A stretch of 64,000 bases of DNA, from positions 62,001 through 126,000 of the forward strand of contig NZ_JAEPOL010000007.1 of NCBI RefSeq assembly GCF_017642925.1, given 5' to 3'. The first letter of the stretch is position 1, and each line of letters opens with the position of its first letter. The position numbers and the translations under genes were made by a program. This document shows positions 49,773-59,600 of this stretch, piece by piece. This stretch comes from Maricaulis sp. Its GTDB lineage: Bacteria > Pseudomonadota > Alphaproteobacteria > Caulobacterales > Maricaulaceae. Below the pieces are notes generated by a model. The model was given only the letters and a program-made list of their open reading frames with translations, searched no databases and was not told the origin of the DNA.

Positions 49773-51991
49773 GTGGACTGCCTCCGCTGCGCCACCCGCC
49801 AGGCCAGGCCGGCGAGGGCCAGCAGGAGGCCCAGCAGGATCAGCCATTCTCGCGGTGTGGCGGTCGCCGGCAGAGCCAGACCCTCGCGTGCCCGCGCATC
49901 GCCGGCTGCCGGCGGCGTGCCGGGGGCGAGGCGGTCGATGAGGGCGGGGTCGAGTGCGGCGCGGTGCTGCCGCTCCGGACTGCGGTTCATCACGGCCTCG
50001 AAGTCCCAGCCGTGCGGCACCATCAGGGGAACATCGCGTGCGGCCAGAGCCTCGTCCGCCGGCCGCGCGGGCGTCACATCGACGGCCACGAGGCTGGTCA
50101 GGCGGGAGACGAGATGAAAGTCGAGCGCGGTCTGGAGGACTTCGGCATTGATAGCTTCGGGGCTGGCGCCCTGGTAGCGGAGCTCCTCGATTGCGCGGAT
50201 CCGGTTGCGGGCCCACAGCGTGGCGATTCCGTTCGCGGGCCGGGCATCGGACAGGGACAGATCCGCCTGCCACAGGGCCTCACCCATCCGGCCTTCCAGC
50301 CGCATGCTGCCGGCCGGATTGTCGAGGCGGGCCGTCATCAGCACCGGTTCGCCATAGTAGAGGTCCGGCAGCGGCGCAGGCCAGATCTCGCTCAGCGCGC
50401 CTTCGGGGAAGAGCGCGTCCAGGTCGGTCATCACCGGGCGTTCCAGTGCCGCAAAGAGCGCGTCCATCGCGCCGGCGACTTCAGAGATATCGCCGATATG
50501 GGTGAAAGTGCCGCGGCCGGCGCGCGCTGCGCGGCTCATGAAATAGGTGTTGGGGGCCGAACCGATGCCGACCGGGAAGAGCCGCGACCGGCCCAGCCCG
50601 TCATGGATGGCGGCGAACAGCGCATCCTCATTGCCGATAGCGCCGTCCGTCAGGAAGACCACCTGGCGCACGCGCGCCGTGTCCTGCGGCGTGGCATCGA
50701 CCAGGGCGGCCTGCATGGCAGGCAGCATCTCGGTGCCGCCATTGGCGTCGAGGCCGCGAACGAAGCGCCGCGCCCGGTCGAGATTGTCCCGGCTTGCGTC
50801 GACCGGCGCAGGAAAGACCTGTTCCATCGTATTGTCGAAACGGATGACGTTGAACCGGTCGCCGGGCTGCATGCGGTCGAGTGCGCTCAGCAGGGCCTGC
50901 TTCGCCTGGCGCATGGAGGCGCCCGCCATCGATCCCGAATTGTCGATCACGAACACCGTCTCGCGCGGCCGGCGCTGCGTGTCCGCGCCGAGCATGGCCG
51001 GTGGCAGGACCTGGGCGAGAAGATAGGTTTCGCCATTCAGAGTCTGTGTGAAGAGGGCGGCGCTGGGGCGGTCTTCCTCGGCCGGGCGCCAGGTCAGGAC
51101 GAAGTCGCGATTGGCCGGCACCGGACCGTCGGCGAGCGATATCCGCGCATCGCCATCGCCCAGGTGCTCGACCAGGGTGGCGTGATAGAGGCTGGCGATC
51201 TCTCCCGGCACGAAACCCGGCTGCAGGCGGGCGGTGATGGAGACGGGCAGGCGCAGGGCGTTTTCCGGTTCGCCATCGGGGTGCATCAAGGGCGGCGTGA
51301 TGCGGTGGGCGTCCGGCACTGCGGCCGGACGGTTGCGGCCTTCGGCGACAAATTGCGGTGCATCGGCCGGGATGTAGCGCGGCGTGATCGCCAGCGGCAC
51401 GCGCAGCTCGAATGTGCCATCGGCGAGGCGGGCCACGTCCTGGTATTCGATCTGGACGATGATGGTTTCGCCGGGGCCGATATTGGCGACCGATGTGGTG
51501 AACATGTTGGGGCGTTCCTGCTCGAGCAGGCTGGCGCGCTGGCCGTTCGCCCGGGCTTCCTCATAGATCCGCCGCGCCTGGCGCCGTTCATGGATCTCGC
51601 CTTCGATGAAACGGTCGCCGATCTGCATGCGCAGCCGGTCGACGCCGGCATCGGCGGGTAGGGGGAAGACGTAAATTCCCTCGACCCAGGCATCCGACGG
51701 GTTCTCGAATCGCTGGGTCACCGTGGCGCGCGCGACCGGGCCGGCAATATCGAGCGCGATATCGGTCGCGACCAGCGGGGCAGGGATGTAGAGCCCCGCA
51801 TCGACGGTGCGGATCAGCAGCGCGCTTTCCTCCATCTCCGAAAGACGGACCAGGCCGGCGTCCGGCGGGGCCGGCGCGTCGGCCCGGGCTTCTGCCCACA
51901 GAAAGAGCGATACGATAAAGACGGCGGCGGCCAGAACGAGCGCGAAACCGCCCTGCGAACCGGACCCGCGGCTGCGGTGTGTGGATGTCAT
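49766..51991 (-). CDS. Marine proteobacterial sortase target protein (VIT-vWA)
   Basis: A 741-residue exported protein. After an N-terminal hydrophobic segment (GFALVLAAAVFIVSLFLW) comes a VIT domain (about 65-190: ATVTQRFENPSDAWVEGIYV, GEIHERRQARRIYEEARANG). A vWA domain follows with MIDAS motif VFVIDNSGSMAGASMRQAK and RQVVFLTDGAIGNED. The C-terminus carries the sorting signal LPATATP, a membrane helix (EWLILLGLLLALAGLAW) and a positively charged tail, the target pattern for the adjacent sortase. It is presumably anchored in the envelope and may mediate adhesion. ATG 51991 follows GGGGAG. Confidence 0.93.
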   Translation of the reverse strand: MTSTHRSRGSGSQGGFALVLAAAVFIVSLFLWAEARADAPAPPDAGLVRLSEMEESALLIRTVDAGLYIPAPLVATDIALDIAGPVARATVTQRFENPSDAWVEGIYVFPLPADAGVDRLRMQIGDRFIEGEIHERRQARRIYEEARANGQRASLLEQERPNMFTTSVANIGPGETIIVQIEYQDVARLADGTFELRVPLAITPRYIPADAPQFVAEGRNRPAAVPDAHRITPPLMHPDGEPENALRLPVSITARLQPGFVPGEIASLYHATLVEHLGDGDARISLADGPVPANRDFVLTWRPAEEDRPSAALFTQTLNGETYLLAQVLPPAMLGADTQRRPRETVFVIDNSGSMAGASMRQAKQALLSALDRMQPGDRFNVIRFDNTMEQVFPAPVDASRDNLDRARRFVRGLDANGGTEMLPAMQAALVDATPQDTARVRQVVFLTDGAIGNEDALFAAIHDGLGRSRLFPVGIGSAPNTYFMSRAARAGRGTFTHIGDISEVAGAMDALFAALERPVMTDLDALFPEGALSEIWPAPLPDLYYGEPVLMTARLDNPAGSMRLEGRMGEALWQADLSLSDARPANGIATLWARNRIRAIEELRYQGASPEAINAEVLQTALDFHLVSRLTSLVAVDVTPARPADEALAARDVPLMVPHGWDFEAVMNRSPERQHRAALDPALIDRLAPGTPPAAGDARAREGLALPATATPREWLILLGLLLALAGLAWRVAQRRQSTC

Positions 51992-52163
51992 CTGGATACT
52001 CCCCGAAACGCGCCGGCCGCCCCGCCTCTGCGAGGGTGCGGCAGGGGGCGGCCGGCCTCCCTGTCCGAGCAAACGCTGGACTGCGATCACGGATGCGGCA
52101 GGGCGGGAATGCGGCGATCAGGGGGAAAAGTAGGGCGATTGCGGGGCGGCTGAGCGGCCCCGG

Positions 52164-52209
52164 CAGCCATGCAAAAACGCTGCGCGGTTTTGGCGATACT
52201 GCATGGCTG
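52164..52209. other. Long imperfect hairpin between divergent genes
   Basis: CAGCCATGCA and TGCATGGCTG form the outer arms, with the inner arms AAAAC / GTTTT. It lies between the divergent sortase-target gene and the aminotransferase gene, 68 bases before the latter's ATG. It could be a protein-binding dyad or a leader structure; it has no terminator-type T-run. Confidence 0.45.
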
Positions 52210-52240
52210 GGCTATTGGCGGGCCCGGCAAGCCCGACTAG

Positions 52241-53482
<1,242 letters not shown>

Positions 53483-53521
53483 GTATAGGCGAAGTTTATG
53501 GATGACCCAATTAATCCTCAT

Positions 53522-53550
53522 TTGAATTATGGAGGTCAGGGGCTCATATA
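53522..53550 (+). promoter_or_regulatory. Probable promoter of dps
   Basis: TTGAAT (53522-53527) and CATATA (53545-53550) are separated by 17 bases, matching a housekeeping-type promoter, 50 bases upstream of the dps start. No OxyR or Fur site could be recognised. Confidence 0.5.
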
Positions 53551-53600
53551 AGTGTCGATGCCGCGGCCCGGCCGCACGCGAACCACAAATGGAGAACACA

Positions 53601-54068
53601 ATGAGCATCAATATGGGTCTGTCCGAAACGCAACGCGAAACCATGGCCAAGGCCGTGACGGCCGTTCTGGCCGACACTTACGCGCTCTACTTCAAGACGC
53701 ACGCCTATCACTGGAACGTCACGGGCCCGCGCTTCCACGATCTGCACGGCCTGTTCGAAGCCCAGTACAACGAGTTGTGGACCGCGACGGACGAAATCGC
53801 CGAACGCATCCGCGCCCTCGGCCTTGTCGCGCCGCGCACCTACAACGAGATGGCCGAAGCCGCCTCGATCAAGTCCGGCGGCGAGGAAACCCAGGCCAAT
53901 GACATGCTGAAGGATCTGGTGAAGGGCCATGAGGCCGTCGTCGCCACGATCCGCAAGGCGCTGTCCCTGGCGGACGAGAATAATGACGAAGCGACGGCCG
54001 ATCTGCTCGCGCCGCGCGTGACGGCGCACGAGAAGGCGGCGTGGATGTTGCGCTCCACCGTCGGCTGA
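53601..54068 (+). CDS. dps: Dps ferritin-like DNA-protection protein
   Basis: A 155-residue Dps. It binds DNA and oxidises ferrous iron with hydrogen peroxide in a 12-subunit shell. The ferroxidase signature is YALYFKTHAYHWNVTGPRFHDLHGLFE followed by LWTATDEIAERIRALG, holding the intersubunit His and Asp/Glu ligands. The C-terminus DLLAPRVTAHEKAAWMLRSTV is typical. ATG 53601 follows GGAGAACAC. An in-frame ATG at 53589 overlaps the ribosome site and is rejected. Confidence 0.95.
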   Translation: MSINMGLSETQRETMAKAVTAVLADTYALYFKTHAYHWNVTGPRFHDLHGLFEAQYNELWTATDEIAERIRALGLVAPRTYNEMAEAASIKSGGEETQANDMLKDLVKGHEAVVATIRKALSLADENNDEATADLLAPRVTAHEKAAWMLRSTVG

Positions 54069-54125
54069 TACGCCAAACCCCATGCCATGGCGCCAGGTTC
54101 ACTGGCGGAAGAGACACTCCGGAGG

Positions 54126-54147
54126 CCCCGCTTCCGGGGTGTTTTTT
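54126..54147 (+). terminator. Rho-independent terminator of dps
   Basis: The hairpin CCCCGcttcCGGGG is followed by TGTTTTTT, 57 bases after the dps stop. Confidence 0.8.
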
Positions 54148-54158
54148 GTTTCGGGCAC

Positions 54159-54345
54159 AAAAAAGCGCCCCGGTCCTGAAGAACCGGGGCGCCAGAGAAG
54201 TTTGCGGGCGGGGTAGCCCGAAAAGGGTAGGCGCCGGACCCGAAAGGGGAGGAGACGGGGTCCGGCGCGAAGTGCATACCGTATGGGGAGGAGACGGGTA
54301 TGCAAAACTCAGATGGGGGATCTGAGAGCGCGACGTCGCCGCCGC
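54159..54345 (-). ncRNA. Probable small RNA with CUCCUCCCC-loop stem-loops
   Basis: Read on the minus strand, three stem-loops are followed by a terminator. SL1 (54308-54326) is CUCAGA / UCUGAG with loop UCCCCCA. SL2 (54273-54304) has perfect 8-bp arms UGCAUACC / GGUAUGCA with a 16-base loop. SL3 (54231-54268) has perfect 11-bp arms GCGCCGGACCC / GGGUCCGGCGC. The SL2 and SL3 loops share CGUCUCCUCCCC. The terminator (54165-54192, arms GCGCCCCGGU / ACCGGGGCGC) ends in UUUUUU at 54159-54164. Repeated loops with anti-Shine-Dalgarno CCUCC-type sequence are the hallmark of the alphaproteobacterial 'cuckoo'/CcsR-type sRNAs, which can base-pair with ribosome sites. The 5' end is uncertain; CATAAG at 54356-54361 might be a -10 element. 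Confidence 0.75.
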
Positions 54346-54469
54346 GTTGGCAAGGCTTATGCCGCAGTTGCGAAATAGCGACCAGAGCCATGCAGGCATG
54401 TCGGCCATGCAGAAACGCGGCAAGAACACATTCTTGCCATGCATTCCGGCCGATTTGGTCACAGTGTGG

Positions 54470-55363
54470 TCAGCTCTGCCAGCGGCGGGCCTGTTCGATC
54501 AGGAAATCGCGGAAGGCGACAATGCGCCGGGAGCCGCGCAGCTCGCTGGGATAAACGAAATAGACTTCGAAATCGGGGCCGACCAGATCGGGCAGGACGC
54601 GCTCGAGGCGCGGATTTTCTCGCGCGACATAGTCGGGCAGGGCGGCTATCCCCATGCCGGCCTCGACGGTCTTCATGACGCCATAGATCGTGTTGACCTC
54701 AACGACGGCCGGGCGTGGCGGCGCGTCCGGTTCGCGGCCGGCCTTGGCGGCCCAGTCCAGTCCCGGGATCGGGGCCAGCTGTGGCGGGCCGTAGTGGATG
54801 ATGGAATGATCGTCGAGGTCCTCGGGCGTCTGCGGCCGGCCATGACGTTCGAGATATTCGTGGCTGGCATAGAGGTGCTGGCGCACGGCCAGCAGCTTGC
54901 GCTGGACGAGATCGTTCTGCGTCGAAGCCCAGGGACGGATGCCGACTTCGGCCTCAAGCCCGGCGAGGTCGAGTTCGTGATCGTCCAGCATCAGCCGGAT
55001 ACGGATATTGGGATACTGGTCGTGGAATTCCGACAGGCGCGAGGCGAGCCAGATCGCGCCCAGCGCGGTCGGTGCCGTTACCTTGAGTTCGCCGGAAGGT
55101 TCGTCGCGGGCGTCATGAACGCGTGCCTCGGCGACGGCCACCTTGCCGTGGATCTCGCGGGCGGCCTCGTAAAGCAGATTGCCCGGCTCGGTCGGGATCA
55201 GACCGCGCGCATGGCGGTGGAAGAGGGTGACGCCGAGATCGTCCTCCAGTGCCGCGATCTGCCGGCTGACGGCCGATTGCGACAGGCCCAGTATTTCGGC
55301 GGCACGGGTCAGCGACCCGGCCTGTGCAGCGGCGTGGAAGGTTTTCAGCTTGTCCCAGTCCAT
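54470..55363 (-). CDS. LysR-type transcriptional regulator
   Basis: A 297-residue LysR protein. The helix-turn-helix is FHAAAQAGSLTRAAEILGLS followed by QSAVSRQIAALEDDLGVTLF (residues 9-48), and the effector domain includes GELKVTAPTALGAIWLASRL and YGVMKTVEAGMGIAALPDYV. The target is unknown; the sRNA and dps genes are downstream, and a DUF547 gene is upstream on the same strand. A GGCAAGAA / TTCTTGCC hairpin at 54419-54438 lies after its stop. Confidence 0.93.
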   Translation of the reverse strand: MDWDKLKTFHAAAQAGSLTRAAEILGLSQSAVSRQIAALEDDLGVTLFHRHARGLIPTEPGNLLYEAAREIHGKVAVAEARVHDARDEPSGELKVTAPTALGAIWLASRLSEFHDQYPNIRIRLMLDDHELDLAGLEAEVGIRPWASTQNDLVQRKLLAVRQHLYASHEYLERHGRPQTPEDLDDHSIIHYGPPQLAPIPGLDWAAKAGREPDAPPRPAVVEVNTIYGVMKTVEAGMGIAALPDYVARENPRLERVLPDLVGPDFEVYFVYPSELRGSRRIVAFRDFLIEQARRWQS

Positions 55364-55432
55364 GCCCTGCGTCTCCCCGGAATCGGCATCTCCCGGGGGC
55401 AGTCTATCTGTATGGGCACAAATCGCGAGGTG

Positions 55433-56617
55433 TTATTCGCTGTCGTCGGGGCTGTCGATCTCGGTTGGCTCAAGCCGGAGCTCATTGCCGTTCTCGTCGG
55501 TGGGAATATCGACCGTATAAACCTCGCCGTAGCGGCCCTCGCGCATCAGCTCGATCCGGCGTTCCTGAACGGCATTGAGAAGGACGAGTGCGTTCGACGG
55601 CAGTGCTGTGGAGCAGCTTGTGCCGGCAGCGACAATGCCTGATGACGGATCCGGGGAGCCAGAATACATCGTTGCAGCGCCGCCCGGACCGACGCACCGC
55701 GTCGAACCGTTGATCAGATCAGCGATGTGCCAGTCCTCGATTGTTGCGTAAACGGGGCGACCCGGGGCCAGTTGTTCGGCTGTATCCGCATTGGCAAATA
55801 CCGACAGGTGGGCCCGCAGGTCATTGTCGAAGTCGGGAAAGAAGTGCGCAGCTTCCTCATAGAGATGCGAGACGCGCAGTTCGCGCCGGGCAACCTCGAC
55901 ACCGCGCAGTGAATTGATGAATTCCTCGGCATTCCGGTCGAGTTGGGTCCAGACGCTATCCCCATCGAAAGCCGTGCGCGAAATTTCCGGACCGCCGATT
56001 GCACCGTTGAAGAAACCGTAGATCACCCGCGGATCATCCCACTGCCGGTAGACGATTCTCAGGCGGATATCGTTGAGGCTGAGGGGGACGCCGGCGATAT
56101 TGAGAATTTTGGCCTCGAACAAGTTCTCGTTGGTACCGTAGGCCTCCTGCCGATTAACTCGAGTGAGGGGATAGTTGAGCATGATCTGCTCAATCACTGC
56201 TACATTATGGAGGTTCAGCCAGTAGGCCAGCTGTTCATTGCTCGACAGCGTGGCCAGATCGACGTGGCCAGGTAGCGATTCGAGGTCCTGCCGGTAGGCC
56301 GAAATCGCCTCCTGATACTCATCGGACATCAGATGGTAGGCGACGCGGTTTGCCTCGAACCGATAGCGCGACTCGTTGGCGGTGGAGATCCGGGTGCCCG
56401 TATTGACCGCGCGGAGCCGCTCCGGCTCGCGATCCATCACCGGTACGTTCAGGACGATATCATACAGCAGATCAGTCCAGATTTCGTAGTCGACATGGCG
56501 GCTTGAGTTGTCATCGTATCGGGAAAACCGGGCCAGTTCGGACGATGAAACCTGCGCGGCAGCGCTTGTCGTTCCGAGCAGTACCGCAGACAGGCCGACC
56601 AGAAGTGCGCGTTTCAT
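55433..56617 (-). CDS. Exported DUF547 protein
   Basis: A 394-residue secreted protein. Signal peptide: KRALLVGLSAVLLGTTSAAAQ. The DUF547 domain (about 95-260) is shown by LATLSSNEQLAYWLNLHNVAVIEQIMLNYP, then ILNIAGVPLSLNDIRLRIVYRQWDDPRVIYGFFNGAIGGPEI. DUF547 has a conserved Cys-His-like site in some members, but in this one the Asn-Gly-Ala pattern (NGAIGGP) replaces the usual CASxSCP. The C-terminal third is Ser/Gly-rich with two Cys. ATG 56617 follows GGAGGATTACGAC. Confidence 0.83.
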   Translation of the reverse strand: MKRALLVGLSAVLLGTTSAAAQVSSSELARFSRYDDNSSRHVDYEIWTDLLYDIVLNVPVMDREPERLRAVNTGTRISTANESRYRFEANRVAYHLMSDEYQEAISAYRQDLESLPGHVDLATLSSNEQLAYWLNLHNVAVIEQIMLNYPLTRVNRQEAYGTNENLFEAKILNIAGVPLSLNDIRLRIVYRQWDDPRVIYGFFNGAIGGPEISRTAFDGDSVWTQLDRNAEEFINSLRGVEVARRELRVSHLYEEAAHFFPDFDNDLRAHLSVFANADTAEQLAPGRPVYATIEDWHIADLINGSTRCVGPGGAATMYSGSPDPSSGIVAAGTSCSTALPSNALVLLNAVQERRIELMREGRYGEVYTVDIPTDENGNELRLEPTEIDSPDDSE

Positions 56618-56698
56618 GTCGTAATCCTCCAAACTAGCGTACTGCATCCATAGGGTGTCGTGGTTTGGCGGGAGCTTACGTACTTATGACTCAATGTT

Positions 56699-56732
56699 AA
56701 GGGGGAAGCGTGACGCGCGCTTCCCCCTTTTT
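56699..56732. terminator. Strong GC hairpin downstream of the aldo/keto reductase gene
   Basis: The arms GGGGGAAGCG / CGCTTCCCCC form a perfect 10-bp stem, with TTTTT on the + side and a weaker TTAAC on the - side. It lies 34 bases beyond the reductase stop and would end that transcript. Confidence 0.65.
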
Positions 56733-56765
56733 ACACACGCGTGTGCAACCGTTAAGAGGGATGCG

Positions 56766-57758
56766 TCAGGCGTTGATATTCGCCATGCGGGCTTCGGGGT
56801 AACGGCCGCCTTTCACATCGTCCGCCAGGCGGTCGAGGCGTTCGGTCTGGGCCTCGCTCAGCTCCACGGCTCCTGCGCCGAGATTGATTTCCAGATTGGC
56901 AAGCTTCGTGGTGCCCGGGATGGACAGGATGTCGTCGCCGCGGGCGAGCACCCAGGCCAGTGCGACCTGCGAAGGATGCGCGCCGACTTCGCCGGCCACC
57001 GTCTTCACCTCCTCGACGAGGGCGAGATTCGCTTCGAATGCGCCTTCCGCAAAGCGCGGCTGGTGGGCGCCTTGGCGGAAGTCATGCTCGGCCGGTTTGT
57101 GGTCGCGGGTGTAACGGCCTGTCAGCAAGCCCCGGCCGAGTGGCGAATAGGCGACAAGCGAGGCGCCGATCTCCCGCACGGCCGGCAGCGGCCCGTCCTC
57201 GATATCGCGGCTGAAGATGGAATATTCCGACTGCAGCGCGCTGATCGGATGGACCGCATTGGCCCGGCGCAGCGTCTCGGCAGACGCTTCGGACAGGCCG
57301 AGCGCTCGGACCTTGCCTTCCTCGACCAGTTTCGCCATCGCGCCGACGGTTTCCTCAATCGGGCGCTTGAGATCGATCCGGTGCAGGTAGTAGAGATCGA
57401 CATGATCGGTCTTGAGGAATTGCAGCGACTCCTCGATGGCGCTGCGCATATTGGCTTCAGACCCGTCGACATCCAGGAAGGCGCCGGTTTCCTTGTCGCG
57501 CACGGGGCCGAACTTGGTGGCGATCACCACCTTGTCGCGGCGATCGTGGAAGGCTTCGCCCAGCAGGCGTTCATTGGCACCCATGCCGTAAAGCTGGGCG
57601 GTGTCGAAGTGATTGACGCCGGCGTCGATGGCAGCGTGCAGCAGGGCAACGCCGTCGCGCGTGTTGACGGCGGGGCCGTAGAATTCCGACAGGCCCATAC
57701 AGCCAAGGCCGATCGGGTTTACGAAAATGCCGGAATGTCCGATTTCGCGTGTCTGCAT
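56766..57758 (-). CDS. Aldo/keto reductase
   Basis: A 330-residue NADPH-dependent oxidoreductase with a TIM-barrel fold. Catalytic Asp, Tyr and Lys occur in HFDTAQLYGMGANERLLGEAF and VVIATKFGP, and the His in VDLYYLHRID. Cofactor motifs are YSPLGRGLLTGRYT and IPGTTKLANLEINLG. The AKR13/YakC-like subgroup is likely from GLGCMGLSEFYG. ATG 57758 follows GGGGAGACC. A TetR-type dyad sits in the upstream gap and the TetR gene lies just beyond, so the repressor probably controls this gene. Confidence 0.93.
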   Translation of the reverse strand: MQTREIGHSGIFVNPIGLGCMGLSEFYGPAVNTRDGVALLHAAIDAGVNHFDTAQLYGMGANERLLGEAFHDRRDKVVIATKFGPVRDKETGAFLDVDGSEANMRSAIEESLQFLKTDHVDLYYLHRIDLKRPIEETVGAMAKLVEEGKVRALGLSEASAETLRRANAVHPISALQSEYSIFSRDIEDGPLPAVREIGASLVAYSPLGRGLLTGRYTRDHKPAEHDFRQGAHQPRFAEGAFEANLALVEEVKTVAGEVGAHPSQVALAWVLARGDDILSIPGTTKLANLEINLGAGAVELSEAQTERLDRLADDVKGGRYPEARMANINA

Positions 57759-57824
57759 GATGGTCTCCCCTGGTGGAGATGAGGTTTGATGGATCGTGAG
57801 GCAGCGCAAGTGCGTGTAAATGAC

Positions 57825-57840
57825 GTGAGCGCTCACTCAC
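57825..57840. promoter_or_regulatory. Candidate TetR operator
   Basis: A perfect 12-bp palindrome GTGAGCGCTCAC is followed by TCAC, giving a repeated half-site. It lies 67 bases upstream of the reductase ATG and 61 bases downstream of the TetR stop, a position suited to repression of the reductase. The sequence resembles operators of several TetR proteins that bind TGAGTGA-type half-sites. Confidence 0.65.
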
Positions 57841-57900
57841 ATATGGGGCGCCCGATGAGAACGCGCAAGCCCTGCCGGTCGTCATAACGGTTCAGGTAGT

Positions 57901-58476
57901 CTAGCGGTTCAGGCGCCAGGAGTCCCAGGCGGTCTCGATTGCCATGTCGATTTCGGAGGCCGTCCAGTCGCGACCGGCATTGGCCTGTTTGAGCATCGAA
58001 ACCATGGGCGGGAAGAAGAAGGCGGTCAGCACGGTACCGGGAATATCCTTGATCTCGCCGTGGGCCTGGCCGTCCTCGATCAGCGTGCGGATATGGCGCA
58101 CGAAACCGTCATGGATCGGCGTGCTGTCGCGGTCCGACAGCGGATATTCCGAAAAGCGCTGGCCATAGGTGAAGGCGGCCGGATCGGCCCGGTAGGCATT
58201 CCAGACGCCGCGCCACAATTGCCGGAACCGGTCCCGGAAACTTCCCGAATCATCGGTCTCCGCCATGACGCTGCGGTAGACGGCTTCCTTGATGCCCGAA
58301 TAGACCGCGACGAACAGGGCGTCCTTGCTGTCGAAATGCCGGTAGAGCGTGCCCTCGGCCACGCCCGCACGTTTCGCGATGGCCGCTGTTGTCGCAGCGG
58401 AGAAACCGTCTTCGGCGACGAGTTCCAGCGCCGACCGCATCAGCTTGTCGCGAGTGGAGGCGAGCGGAGCGTTCAT
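57901..58476 (-). CDS. TetR-family transcriptional repressor
   Basis: A 191-residue TetR protein. The helix-turn-helix region is ALELVAEDGFSAATTAAIAKRAGVAEGTLYRHFDSKDALF (residues ~17-56). The C-terminal ligand-binding part includes FRDRFRQLWRGVWNAYRAD and LTAFFFPPMVSML. The nearest candidate target is the aldo/keto reductase, with a palindrome in the 142-base gap between them. Confidence 0.93.
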   Translation of the reverse strand: MNAPLASTRDKLMRSALELVAEDGFSAATTAAIAKRAGVAEGTLYRHFDSKDALFVAVYSGIKEAVYRSVMAETDDSGSFRDRFRQLWRGVWNAYRADPAAFTYGQRFSEYPLSDRDSTPIHDGFVRHIRTLIEDGQAHGEIKDIPGTVLTAFFFPPMVSMLKQANAGRDWTASEIDMAIETAWDSWRLNR

Positions 58477-58529
58477 GGAGGCAGCAGGCGCGATCGGGGC
58501 TCAAAAGTCCAGAGCCCCGACAGGGCGGC

Positions 58530-59474
58530 CTATTCCTGCGAGGCCAGATAGCGTTCCGCCTCGAGTGCCGCCATGCAGCCCATACCGGCCGCCGTGACGG
58601 CCTGGCGATAGACGTCGTCGGTCACGTCGCCGGCGGCAAACACGCCCGGAATGGAGGTTTTCGGTGTGCCCGGCTCGACGACGAGATAGCCGCCATCCTT
58701 GGTTTCCAGCTGATCGACGAACAGCTCGGTGGCGGGCGCGTGACCGATCGCCACGAAGAAGCCGTGCGCGGGGATGTCGGTCGTCTCGCCGGTATTGACG
58801 TTCTTCACGCGAACGGCCGTGACGCCCAGCGGATCCTCGTCGCCCAGCACTTCCTCGACCACTGAATCCCACACCACCTCGATCTTCTCGTGCTTGAACA
58901 GCCGGTCCTGCATCACCTTTTCGGCGCGCAGGCTGTCGCGGCGGTGTACCAGGGTGACCTTGGAGGCGAAATTGGTCAGGAACAGCGCTTCCTCGACCGC
59001 CGTATTGCCACCGCCCACGACCACGACTTCCTTGCCGCGATAGAAGAAACCGTCGCAGGTTGCACAGGCCGACACGCCGAAGCCCTGGAATTTCTGCTCG
59101 CTCTCAATGCCCAGCCACTTGGCCTGGGCGCCGGTCGCGATGATGACGCTGTCTGCGGTATAGGTCGTGCCGCTATCGCCCTTGAGCACGAAGGGACGGG
59201 TTTTCAGGTCGGCCTCGACGATGATGTCGGAAATCATCTCTGTGCCGACCTTCTCGGCCTGCTCGCGCATCTGCTCCATCAGCCAGGGGCCCTGGATGAC
59301 ATCGGCGAAGCCCGGATAGTTCTCAACATCCGTGGTGATGGTCAGCTGGCCGCCCGGCTGCAGGCCCGCGATCAGGACCGGTTTCAGCATGGCGCGGGCA
59401 GCATAGATGGCAGCCGTATAACCGGCGGCGCCGGAGCCGATGATGATCAGGCGTTCGTGACGCGTGTCGGACAT
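58530..59474 (-). CDS. trxB: Thioredoxin reductase
   Basis: A 314-residue FAD/NADPH enzyme. The FAD motif is IIIGSGAAGYTAAIYAARA, the redox-active pair is Cys137 and Cys140 in SACATCDGFFYRG, the NADPH motif is VVVVGGGNTAVEEALFL, and the C-terminal FAD motif is GVFAAGDVTDDVYRQAVTAAG. It keeps thioredoxin reduced in the cytoplasm. ATG 59474 is used. It lies 53 bases upstream of the TetR gene on the same strand. Confidence 0.97.
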   Translation of the reverse strand: MSDTRHERLIIIGSGAAGYTAAIYAARAMLKPVLIAGLQPGGQLTITTDVENYPGFADVIQGPWLMEQMREQAEKVGTEMISDIIVEADLKTRPFVLKGDSGTTYTADSVIIATGAQAKWLGIESEQKFQGFGVSACATCDGFFYRGKEVVVVGGGNTAVEEALFLTNFASKVTLVHRRDSLRAEKVMQDRLFKHEKIEVVWDSVVEEVLGDEDPLGVTAVRVKNVNTGETTDIPAHGFFVAIGHAPATELFVDQLETKDGGYLVVEPGTPKTSIPGVFAAGDVTDDVYRQAVTAAGMGCMAALEAERYLASQE

Positions 59475-59600
59475 GGAAAAACCTCTGGTCAGTCTTGCGG
59501 GCAGGCCAGTGCCGCTGTGTCTCTTGGATGTAATCGGACCCCTATATAGAGAGTCCCGCCGGACGTGCACGCCTCTCCTGCTGCAGACCGGCCATGCAGG

